Source: Mariprofundus sp. UBA1536
Lineage (GTDB): Bacteria; Pseudomonadota; Zetaproteobacteria; Mariprofundales; Mariprofundaceae
NCBI GenBank assembly: GCA_002323245.1
Contig: DCPU01000002.1
Location: forward strand, 1-64,000
Direction of reading: 5' to 3'
DNA length: 64,000 bases
Part shown: one piece after another, positions 7,979 through 15,547 of the stretch
Layout of the letters: each line of letters starts with the position of its first letter
Numbering within the stretch: position 1 is the stretch's first letter
The notes under the pieces: generated by a model
Database searches by the model: none
Seen by the model: only the letters and a program-made list of their open reading frames with translations
Told to the model about the DNA's origin: nothing
Translations under genes and position numbers: made by a program

Positions 7979-8926
7979 GGCAGCGTCTGCGCATACATCG
8001 GCACAGTTGGATTGTTTTTATCATAAAACTCATAATGAACAGTCTGAGTATCATTTCCTGCATAGCAGAAGTTGTGGTAGTTTCCTTGAGAATCCACTGA
8101 GCCTGTGCATTCCGTTCTGTTGATTTGCGCAGCAAACATAGGGAAGTCTGCCGCCATATTTACAGGACGTTCTTGTAAGCCTGCCGTTTCGGTGAGTGTT
8201 TGTTGTGAAAGCAGCTGGTACGTGTTTCCTGCAGGGTCGATGGTGACAAGGAATGAGATAACATCATTGCCAGCTGGTGCAGGTGTGCTGACAAAGGTTG
8301 CATCCCTGTATTTTACATCATTAGCAAGCATACAGTAATGGGTTTTTCCATCCCACGTCAGGTAGTTGCGCTCAGGAATGCAGAGCATGCGATAGGGTGA
8401 TGCATTAAGTGTAATGCCTAATCCCAAAACAACTTCGGCCTCTGAGGGGAGAGAATATAAGTACGTCGAAGTACCCGTGGTTGGTTGATAATTGTTCACA
8501 AGCAATCCGCTGTATTCAACGGCCTGGTCTGCGGCGACCATAAACTGTGTAGGTGAAATCGCAAAAAAATCTACTTTTGAGCTTGCCACGTTAATTTGGA
8601 CAGGGTCGTGCATCATGAACCTCTGAATCCAGTATGATAGAGGTGCGCCATATGCTTGATTCATTTGTAATTCTGCTCTAAACCCAAAATTCTGATTTGA
8701 ATCAGGGGAAAATTTAACATCCCAACTAGAAGATACCTGATTCCAACCATACAAATGATATCCATAACCGCCATATTTAGTGACATATTTCAAACCAATA
8801 GCGTCTTCAGAAATATTGCTGATATAGGGGCTATCTGGATTCAGCACCCCCCCCACTTAATGTGGTGTCACAGCTGGATAGAAATGCCACGGTTACACAA
8901 AGAGTAACAATCTTGTACATTATCAT
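7975..8926 (-). CDS. Poly-G-tract lipoprotein A (frame OFF here)
   Basis: I recognise no family. The likely start is the ATG at 8926, whose first bases overlap the upstream peptidase stop as ATGA (a second ATG is at 8920). It encodes a lipoprotein signal peptide MYKIVTLCVTVAFLSSC, then DTTLS and a run of eight G (8847-8854). With G8 the frame ends five codons later (GGGAESR-stop). With G7 or G10 it would run straight into the long downstream frame (GGVLNPDSPYIS...) and give about 316 residues. The only start in the long frame as it stands is a GTG inside the repeat. The C-terminus (GNYHNFCYAGNDTQTVHYEF, then NPTVPMYAQTLP) is shared with lipoprotein B at 9993-10748. The stop overlaps the propeptide gene as ATGA. 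Either phase variation or a homopolymer sequencing error explains the frameshift. Confidence 0.7.
8847..8854 (-). repeat. G8 homopolymer tract in lipoprotein A
   Basis: Eight consecutive C on the plus strand, G8 on the coding strand, lie eight codons downstream of the lipobox cysteine codon start of lipoprotein A. The present length puts signal peptide and body in different frames; seven or ten would join them. Confidence 0.8.
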
Positions 8927-9996
8927 TGAACCCACAAGTAGGTCAGACTTGAGTCATTTAGAAAGTAATTATCAAATCGCATATATTCTCTGTAACCATA
9001 CCAAGTTGTGTCAACTAATAGCCATTTCCTTTCCCTGTAGCCCATTAATCGGCATACATTTGAAAATACCTCATTTTTATATCCTATTACAGGCATAGCG
9101 TGAGCCTTAACTTTTTTGACAGCTATACCACTAACATAAATCCACCCTCCAAAATCATGTGTTGTATACACAATGGGCTGATTTTGAGATATGCGCCACT
9201 TTATTTGTGCAAACCGGGTGTTTTTGGTTGGAGAAAGCAAGTGCTGCACTGATGTTCCCGTTACAGAAAGGCCATATGCTTGGAAAATTTGGGATATACT
9301 ATCATACCAATTCCTGCCGAGGTGAGTATCTTGTGTTCCATCTGTAGTTGTTCCCAACGCTGTGGCAAGTTTTACTTCTACGGGAATTCCTGAAGTTGCT
9401 GCATGAAGCCTAGACATGGCAAGCCTATTCCAGTGATAAAGTGACCCTTTTCCTTTTCTGATATGGTGATAATTAAGAATCATCGCTGCTGAAATGGGCA
9501 CGCAATGGTTAGCGTTATTGTTCAAAGTGATTCTGTTTGACCACCAATCAAGAGCATAGCTCCAATAGCCAAGCGTTGGGCTGCCAGATACTCCAGCTAC
9601 GTTTCGAGCAGGGCTTGAAAGAATAGAGCAAACCGGGCGAATGATGACTTTCGATATGGATTTAGCAATCCTCTTGAGCCATCCGCGAGCAGCAGTTTCC
9701 TCAGTGATTGCTACTTCTGTAGCATCCATTTCCACTGTTTCAGTTTCCATATCCTTATAGCTTGCCCATTCTTCAAGTCGTGCTTGTTCGGCTTCAGCGT
9801 TAGCGGCTACAGGGTCAATAGCATCCATCTCTGTCAAAGTGGCATCAATTTCTGCAATGGTTTCCTGTCTGGTGTAGGGGTCTACTGAGGAATCCAGATA
9901 CAGTGCTGCCCTTTGGTCGATAAGGGATTGTCTGGCATCTGCTTCACGTTGGGGGTGTATATGCCTTATGAGCATGCATAGTGATATAGCTATCAC
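8923..9996 (-). CDS. C39-like / papain-fold cysteine peptidase
   Basis: This 357-residue protein has a short hydrophobic N-terminus (residues 1-10), an acidic, probably helical region (about 15-105), and a C-terminal cysteine-peptidase-like domain. The pattern NHCVPISAAMILNYH (Cys165), AHAMPVIGY (His299) and LLVDTTW (Asp329) fits the Peptidase_C39_2 / papain-like fold. It starts with GTG overlapping the upstream lipoprotein B stop (GTGA), and its stop overlaps the start of lipoprotein A (ATGA). The N-terminus is a poor signal peptide, so export or membrane anchoring is uncertain. The acidic helical segment could be a propeptide. Substrate unknown; the context suggests processing of an island lipoprotein. 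Confidence 0.65.
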   Translation of the reverse strand: MIAISLCMLIRHIHPQREADARQSLIDQRAALYLDSSVDPYTRQETIAEIDATLTEMDAIDPVAANAEAEQARLEEWASYKDMETETVEMDATEVAITEETAARGWLKRIAKSISKVIIRPVCSILSSPARNVAGVSGSPTLGYWSYALDWWSNRITLNNNANHCVPISAAMILNYHHIRKGKGSLYHWNRLAMSRLHAATSGIPVEVKLATALGTTTDGTQDTHLGRNWYDSISQIFQAYGLSVTGTSVQHLLSPTKNTRFAQIKWRISQNQPIVYTTHDFGGWIYVSGIAVKKVKAHAMPVIGYKNEVFSNVCRLMGYRERKWLLVDTTWYGYREYMRFDNYFLNDSSLTYLWVQ

Positions 9997-10748
9997 GGTA
10001 ATGTCTGCTCGTAGATAGGCACGGTTGGGTTTGCTTTATCGTAAAACTCGTAATATACGGTTTGTGTGTCGCCATTTTTAAAGCAGAAGTTGTGAAAGTT
10101 ACTCTGTAAATCAACAGAGCCTATACACCCTTCTTTCAGAATCGCTACGGAATATTCTGGAAAATCCCTTATATAATTATTCACATTAGACAAAACCTTT
10201 TCATCATGCTGTATTGAGCCGCGTTTATTCCCAACCCAAGTCCAGCAACGATTTGGTCAATGAATGGAAAAGGGTACAAAGTTGTCACCGCATTTGTTTG
10301 CAAAGAACGCAAATTGACCTGAGCCGCACCATATTCAACAAGTTCATTAGCGGAAACTACGCTTTGATTGCCAGCAAGCACGAATGAACCTCTTTGACCA
10401 TTAAGAATATTTACAGAAGTTACTGTAGAAGGGTCTTGTTCAACATATACAAAATATGAAGGAGAGCTGTTCATCTGATCAACAAACAATGCCCCTCCAT
10501 ATCTCGGACTTAGCTCCACTCCCTCAGAATTTACAATCCACTTCAGAGTATTTATATCCCATTTATAAAATTGATATTGACCTATTTGGTTATGTACAAG
10601 CACATATTTATCACCAATCACATCTTCAGCAACGTTGGTTGCGTAAGGAGCACGGAGGGGGATAGAGTTCCCCCCCCCCACTAAAATTGTCAGGGCACCC
10701 ACCTAGAAAGACGCACGACAAAAATATTAAGAGTTTTTGATAATACAC
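9993..10748 (-). pseudogene. Poly-G-tract lipoprotein B, disrupted paralogue of A
   Basis: The likely start is GTG at 10748, one base after the upstream stop, giving a lipoprotein signal peptide (LLIFLSCVFLGGC) followed by PDNFS and a G10 tract at 10670-10679. At G10 the frame runs into a stop 15 codons on. At G9 or G12 it would join the long frame (NSIPLRAPYATN...) ending at 10181. A second break lies at about 10181-10200: the N-terminal part ends after GINAAQYSMMKRFCLM, and the conserved C-terminal part (GCIGSVDLQSNFHNFC, then NPTVPIYEQTLP) continues in another frame. Against lipoprotein A about 65-70 residues are missing at this point, so an internal deletion most likely caused the frameshift. 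Its end overlaps the cysteine peptidase as GTGA. Confidence 0.65.
10670..10679 (-). repeat. G10 homopolymer tract in lipoprotein B
   Basis: Ten C on the plus strand (G10 in coding sense) fall in the same relative position as the G8 tract of lipoprotein A, just after the lipobox and an FSG/LSG context. Nine or twelve G would restore the frame between signal peptide and body. Confidence 0.8.
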
Positions 10749-10749
10749 T

Positions 10750-11046
10750 TTAATAAGGCCAGATATTCAGACTTAAGGCTCGTGCCTGAATTGTGCCGTT
10801 GGCGTGAACATCGGCCAGTGGACCATCCGTCACCAGTTTTGTACCCACATGAATATTTCCACTGGATACCAAAGCATAATCTCTATACGAGGTCGGCTCC
10901 GTCTCAATAGATAAAACCTCGCTTTTCTTGGTGTATGGTACTTGTGTGGTTTCACTATTATTGCCTTTACAGCCACTGACTAACAGAAGTGGCAAAGCAA
11001 GAAATAATATAAATATAACCCTTAATAAATGTTGAACTACTTTCAT
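10750..11046 (-). CDS. Small lipoprotein, first gene of the protease island
   Basis: The 98-residue protein is a predicted lipoprotein, with a long hydrophobic signal ending LLLVSGC (cysteine at about 26). The mature part is short and ends with SGNIHVGTKLVTDG and ADVHANGTIQARALS, which resembles the repeating G/N-rich turns of beta-helical or bactofilin-like proteins. It could be a truncated form of a longer protein; no family is assigned. It precedes lipoprotein B by one base and is the first gene of the island, 112 bases downstream of gcvPB on the same strand. Confidence 0.55.
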   Translation of the reverse strand: MKVVQHLLRVIFILFLALPLLLVSGCKGNNSETTQVPYTKKSEVLSIETEPTSYRDYALVSSGNIHVGTKLVTDGPLADVHANGTIQARALSLNIWPY

Positions 11047-11158
11047 ATTTCACCCAAATGTATATTGAAGGGAGATTATTTAGCTGACAAATCTAAGATA
11101 CGCAACTATAAATCAAAAATAATTTTCCGCATGATAAGTATAGCGCACATAAAAACCT

Positions 11159-12634
11159 TCAAGGCCATACCAGCACAGGATTACGAGCAGCTTTGGTTTC
11201 ATCCAAGCGGCGGCGAATTGAGCGGACAGGGGCGTTGTGCAACACTTCCGTATCCCCCGCTTCACATTGCGCAGCAATTTCAAGCAAAGCATCACAGAAT
11301 GCATCCAATGTTTCGCGTGATTCGGTTTCAGTGGGTTCGATAAGCATCGCGCCATGCACAATCAGCGGGAAGTAAACCGTCATCGGATGGAAACCCAAAT
11401 CAATGAGTTGTTTGGCAATATCCAAGGTTTTGACACCATGTTTGTTTTGGTACTCATCAGTGAGCAAACACTCATGTTTGCATAAACCTTTAAAGGGCAC
11501 GTGATAAGCATCTTTAAGGCGCGCCAACATATAATTGGCATTAAGCACCGCATCTTGGGCAATGTTATGCAGATGATTCTTACCAAAGGCTGAGATATAA
11601 GCATTGGCGCGCATCAATACGCCTGTTTGCCCAATCACGCCAAGCATGGCACCAACGGATGTATCACTTTCCGTTTCAAGTGAATACGTCTCAGCATTTT
11701 TCACAATACGCGGTACTGGCAAGTATGGCGCCAGTGTTTCATTTACCGCCACTGGTCCAGCACCGGGGCCGCCACCACCGTGTGGTGTTGAGAAGGTTTT
11801 GTGCACATTGATATGCAGACAATCAATGCCCATATCGCCTGGGCGTGCTACGCCCACCAAAGCATTGAGGTTAGCCCCATCGCCATACACCAGCGCGCCG
11901 GCATCATGCACCAACTGGCAAATTTCCTTAATGTCAGATTCAAATGCACCCGCAGTGTTGGGATTGGTCATCATCAATGCGGCAGTGTCGACATCGAGAT
12001 GTTTTTTCAATTCTTCCAAATCAATGCGCCCATCGGCACCTGATTTTAATTCAACAGTGTGCATACCACACAATGCCGCCGAAGCTGGATTGGTGCCGTG
12101 CGCAGAATCGGGCACCAATACTTTCTTGCGATGTTGGTCGCCACGGGCATCAAGGCAAGCGCGAATCATCATCAAGCCCGCCAATTCACCATGTGCGCCA
12201 GCTGCAGGCTGCAGGGTCACATGCGGCAAGCCCGAAATTTCTCCCAACCAACCTTGGAGCTCATACAACAGGGCCAATACGCCTTGCACCGAATCTTCAG
12301 GTTGTTCGGGATGAATAAAAGCCAAACCTGGCAATCTAGCCACTTGCTCGTTCACCCGCGGATTGTATTTCATGGTGCAAGAGCCCAGCGGATAAAATCC
12401 TGTTTCTATGCTGTGGTTCCATTGGCTCAAGCGCACAAAGTGACGCACAGTTTCTGGCTCAGATAGCCCGGGGATACCCGCATCTTTTTTGCGCGCGAAA
12501 GTGTTTAGGCCAGCATAAACATCACCAACCACACCCGGCAGACTGATCGATTCTGGCGCTTCGTGGGCATGTTCAAATACCAAAGGCTCTTCATGCTGGA
12601 TACCCGATACTGCTGAATATTTCGAAGCACTCAT
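11159..12634 (-). CDS. gcvPB: Glycine dehydrogenase (decarboxylating) subunit 2
   Basis: This is the beta subunit of the split P-protein of the glycine cleavage system. It is 491 residues long and carries the PLP-binding lysine in INVHKTFSTPHGGGGPG at about residue 278. With GcvPA it decarboxylates glycine and transfers the aminomethyl group to lipoyl-GcvH. Its ATG overlaps the gcvPA stop by 4 bases. The split two-gene form is common in many bacteria and archaea, in contrast to the fused ~950-residue P-protein of E. coli. Confidence 0.96.
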   Translation of the reverse strand: MSASKYSAVSGIQHEEPLVFEHAHEAPESISLPGVVGDVYAGLNTFARKKDAGIPGLSEPETVRHFVRLSQWNHSIETGFYPLGSCTMKYNPRVNEQVARLPGLAFIHPEQPEDSVQGVLALLYELQGWLGEISGLPHVTLQPAAGAHGELAGLMMIRACLDARGDQHRKKVLVPDSAHGTNPASAALCGMHTVELKSGADGRIDLEELKKHLDVDTAALMMTNPNTAGAFESDIKEICQLVHDAGALVYGDGANLNALVGVARPGDMGIDCLHINVHKTFSTPHGGGGPGAGPVAVNETLAPYLPVPRIVKNAETYSLETESDTSVGAMLGVIGQTGVLMRANAYISAFGKNHLHNIAQDAVLNANYMLARLKDAYHVPFKGLCKHECLLTDEYQNKHGVKTLDIAKQLIDLGFHPMTVYFPLIVHGAMLIEPTETESRETLDAFCDALLEIAAQCEAGDTEVLHNAPVRSIRRRLDETKAARNPVLVWP

Positions 12635-13977
12635 GCCGCCACCTCCATCACTGCAAGTAAGCTATTGATATCATCCATTTCAATCATTTCCGTAGTCGCC
12701 ACCAACAAATGTAAAGGCTCCACGCCTTTTTCCATGCGCTCCAAGGGAATACCCGCAAAGATGTTGCGCTCGCGCGCAGCGGCCAACACCGCATCACGGG
12801 CTTGTTGGCTGGCAAAGCTCAATACGGTTTCATTGTAATGCACGCCATCGGCAGCTTTGACATGGCTTGGCAATTGCGACACCAGCGCCTGCAAACCTGC
12901 GGATGAACGCCTGGCGATAGTTTCTAATCCTGCATCACCCATCAAGGTCATATAAGTGGCAGCTGCTGTGCACATCAAACCCTGATTGGTACATATATTA
13001 GAAGTGGCTTTATCACGGCGAATATGTTGCTCGCGGGTGGAAAGCGTCAGCACAAAGCCGCGCTTGCCATCGGCATCTTCAGTAAGGCCACAGACGCGGC
13101 CAGGCATTTGACGTAAGTATTTTTGTTTGCAGGTAAAAATACCCAAATGCGGCCCGCCGTATGCCATGGGGATACCTAACGCCTGACCTGAACCCACAAC
13201 AATATCAGCGCCATATTCACCTGGCGGGGTAATCAAACCAAAAGCAGAAATATCAGAAAACGCCACCACCATCAGGCAGCCGTGTGCATCACAAGCAGCG
13301 CGCAATGGGGCCAAATCATAAACCGAGCCATAAAAGTCGGGGTATTGCACAATCACACAAGCAGTTTCGCCGTCTAAAGCAGCAATCACTTTATCCAAGT
13401 CAGTGCCAAATTTACCCATACTCACTTGTTGGTAAGACCCATCAAGGCGCGATAAATAGTTATCCGTCACTGCCCGATAACGTGGGTTCACCGAGCCTGC
13501 AATCACCACGTTTTTGCGGCGTGTGACGCGGCGCGCCATCAAAGCAGCTTCAGCTGTGGCGGTGGCCGCTTCATACATCGAAGCATTGGATACATCCATG
13601 CCTGTTAAACGCGCCACCATGGTTTGAAATTCAAACAGGGCTTGCAACGTGCCTTGGGCAATTTCGGGCTGGTAGGGTGTGTAGGCAGTGAGGAATTCAC
13701 CACGAGAAATAATATAATCAACCACTGCTGGCACAAAATGGTTGTAGGTGCCGCCGCCCAAAAAGCAGGCATTGTTCAAAACATGCTCATTTTTGCTGGC
13801 CGCTTGATTGAACTTGCGGCTGATACCCACTTCCGATAAGGCTTCAGGGATATTCAGCGAGCCCAGCGGCAAATGAAAGGCAGCTGGAATATCGGCAAAC
13901 AAATCAGTCATCTTGTTGATGCCAATGGTTTTGAGCATCGCCTGGCGGTCGGTATCAGTGTGCGGTAAGTATCTCAT
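12631..13977 (-). CDS. gcvPA: Glycine dehydrogenase (decarboxylating) subunit 1
   Basis: The alpha subunit of the split glycine cleavage P-protein, 448 residues, starts MRYLPHTDTDRQAML and has the typical NASMYEAATATAEAALM segment and the GMQVS-like region. An AGGTG ribosome-binding site precedes the ATG. It lies downstream of gcvH, separated by a hairpin terminator (14005-14039), so expression with gcvTH is likely partial or independent. It overlaps gcvPB by 4 bases, which supports coupled synthesis of a 1:1 complex. Confidence 0.96.
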   Translation of the reverse strand: MRYLPHTDTDRQAMLKTIGINKMTDLFADIPAAFHLPLGSLNIPEALSEVGISRKFNQAASKNEHVLNNACFLGGGTYNHFVPAVVDYIISRGEFLTAYTPYQPEIAQGTLQALFEFQTMVARLTGMDVSNASMYEAATATAEAALMARRVTRRKNVVIAGSVNPRYRAVTDNYLSRLDGSYQQVSMGKFGTDLDKVIAALDGETACVIVQYPDFYGSVYDLAPLRAACDAHGCLMVVAFSDISAFGLITPPGEYGADIVVGSGQALGIPMAYGGPHLGIFTCKQKYLRQMPGRVCGLTEDADGKRGFVLTLSTREQHIRRDKATSNICTNQGLMCTAAATYMTLMGDAGLETIARRSSAGLQALVSQLPSHVKAADGVHYNETVLSFASQQARDAVLAAARERNIFAGIPLERMEKGVEPLHLLVATTEMIEMDDINSLLAVMEVAA

Positions 13978-14000
13978 GGGTTCACCTGCCTATAATCAAA

Positions 14001-14039
14001 AAAGAAAAAGCCGAAAAACATTTGTTTTATCGGCTTTTT
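14001..14039 (-). terminator. Rho-independent terminator after gcvH
   Basis: A 9-bp stem (AAAAAGCCG at 14005-14013 with CGGCTTTTT at 14031-14039), with inner AAAAC/GTTTT pairing, is followed on the minus strand by a T-rich run (CTTTTTTG). It lies 24 bases after the gcvH stop and 23 bases before the gcvPA start, so it either ends the gcvTH transcript or acts as an attenuator. Confidence 0.75.
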
Positions 14040-14063
14040 GATATGTTAAATAAACTACGAAAC

Positions 14064-14441
14064 TTATTCTTCGAGGAAAGTGGTGTAGAGGGCTTCGCTC
14101 ATCAGCTCTTCGCTGCCGGCACCATCGGTTTTGATTTTCACAATCCATCCGCTGCCATACGGGTTGGTGTTCACCAAATCAGGTTGCCCTTCCAAATCAC
14201 CATTCACTTCAGTAATAACGCCAGACACAGGGGCATAGACATCCGATACGGCTTTGACAGATTCCACCACGGCATAGGCTTCACCTGCTGCCACTTCGCG
14301 GCCCACTTCCGGCAACTCGACAAACACGATATCACCCAACGCTTCCTGAGCGTGGTCGGTGATGCCAAATGTGGCTTCATCACCTTCGATGCGCACCCAC
14401 TCGTGGTCTTTGGTATATTTCAAATCTGCTGGAATTGACAT
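14064..14441 (-). CDS. gcvH: Glycine cleavage system H protein
   Basis: The lipoyl carrier of the glycine cleavage system, 125 residues. The lipoylated lysine is Lys63 in VVESVKAVSD, and the C-terminus shows the family NPYGSGWIVKIK segment. It shuttles the aminomethyl group between P, T and L proteins. It lies 8 bases after gcvT. No L-protein (lpd) is in the window. Confidence 0.97.
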   Translation of the reverse strand: MSIPADLKYTKDHEWVRIEGDEATFGITDHAQEALGDIVFVELPEVGREVAAGEAYAVVESVKAVSDVYAPVSGVITEVNGDLEGQPDLVNTNPYGSGWIVKIKTDGAGSEELMSEALYTTFLEE

Positions 14442-14449
14442 AAATAATC

Positions 14450-15547
14450 CTATTGTTTCCTAACGTTACTACGCACAAACGGCGTGCTTGTACGTTCAGC
14501 GGCAACCGCCTTACCGCGAATTTCTACATGAATTTGACCTGCTGTCACATGTTCTGGTTTCACGTAAGCTAACGCCACACCCCCGCCTGCCAATGGCGAA
14601 TGCAGACCCGATGTCACTTCCCCGGAAACAACACCACCCACCAACACTGTGTAGTGCTCACGCGGAATACCCCGCTCGGTGAGCTTGATGGCAATCAACG
14701 CTTGTTTGCCGCCTTCTGCTTTGCGTGCTTCCACGGCTGCTTTACCAATAAAATCGCCTTTATCCAATTTGGTAATCCACATCAATTTGGCTTCCACGGG
14801 CGTCACGGCATCGGAAATCTCATGGCCATACAACGCATATCCCATTTCGCTGCGCAGCATATCACGCGCGGCTAGGCCAATGGGTTTTGCCCCTTGATCC
14901 AAAAGCGCGCACCACACATCCACGGCAATACTATTGGGCACATAAATCTCAAAACCATCTTCGCCTGTGTATCCCGTGCGCGAAATGATACCCGCCAGTC
15001 CTTCCATGCTTACTTCGGCAAACTTGTAATAACCAATCAGCTCCAAATCGACATCCACAAGTGTTTGTAGCGCAGCTTGGGCTTTAGCGCCTTGCAAGGC
15101 CAAGAGCGTGGTATCATCGGATTCATCATGCACATGCACATCAAAGCGCGCAGCTTGTTCTTTTAAATGGAGCACATCTTTATGGCGATTGGCAGCATTG
15201 ACGCACAAATAATAATGATGTTCATTGATTCGGTACGTGGTGATGTCATCGATAAAAGTACCTTGTGCGTTGAGCAGCGCTGAATATTGCACCTGCCCAT
15301 CCACAAGTTTACTCACATCATTGGTGGTCACATATTGTAAAAAGGCCAAGGCATCAGGCCCAACCACGCGCACTTGCCCCATGTGGGTGATATCAAAAAT
15401 ACCCGCTTCGCCTTCGCGCACTGCCGTATATTCCTTGAGCGCCCCATCTTTATATTGCACGGGAAGTTCGTAGCCTGCGAAAGGCACCATCTTACCCCCC
15501 AGCGCTACATGTTGTTCAAACAGTGGTGTCTTTAACAAATCGGTCAT
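14450..15547 (-). CDS. gcvT: Glycine cleavage system T protein (aminomethyltransferase)
   Basis: GcvT releases ammonia from the aminomethyl-lipoyl H protein and forms 5,10-methylene-tetrahydrofolate. The 365-residue length is typical. Visible motifs are the N-terminal MVPFAGYELPVQY, FDITHMGQ, and the folate-binding SRTGYTGEDGFEIY. A GGAGC ribosome-binding site lies within the end of the preceding aminotransferase gene. The stop of that gene directly abuts this ATG, so the two are translationally coupled. Confidence 0.97.
   Translation of the reverse strand: MTDLLKTPLFEQHVALGGKMVPFAGYELPVQYKDGALKEYTAVREGEAGIFDITHMGQVRVVGPDALAFLQYVTTNDVSKLVDGQVQYSALLNAQGTFIDDITTYRINEHHYYLCVNAANRHKDVLHLKEQAARFDVHVHDESDDTTLLALQGAKAQAALQTLVDVDLELIGYYKFAEVSMEGLAGIISRTGYTGEDGFEIYVPNSIAVDVWCALLDQGAKPIGLAARDMLRSEMGYALYGHEISDAVTPVEAKLMWITKLDKGDFIGKAAVEARKAEGGKQALIAIKLTERGIPREHYTVLVGGVVSGEVTSGLHSPLAGGGVALAYVKPEHVTAGQIHVEIRGKAVAAERTSTPFVRSNVRKQ

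Noticed and set aside
8854..8856. GTG inside the G tract as true start of lipoprotein A
   Set aside because: It would give a protein without a signal peptide, whereas the ATG at 8926 yields a clear lipobox and an ATGA junction with the upstream gene.
11604..12314. Plus-strand open frame of 236 codons opposite gcvPB
   Set aside because: Antisense to gcvPB with no recognisable domain and no start signal; shadow frame.
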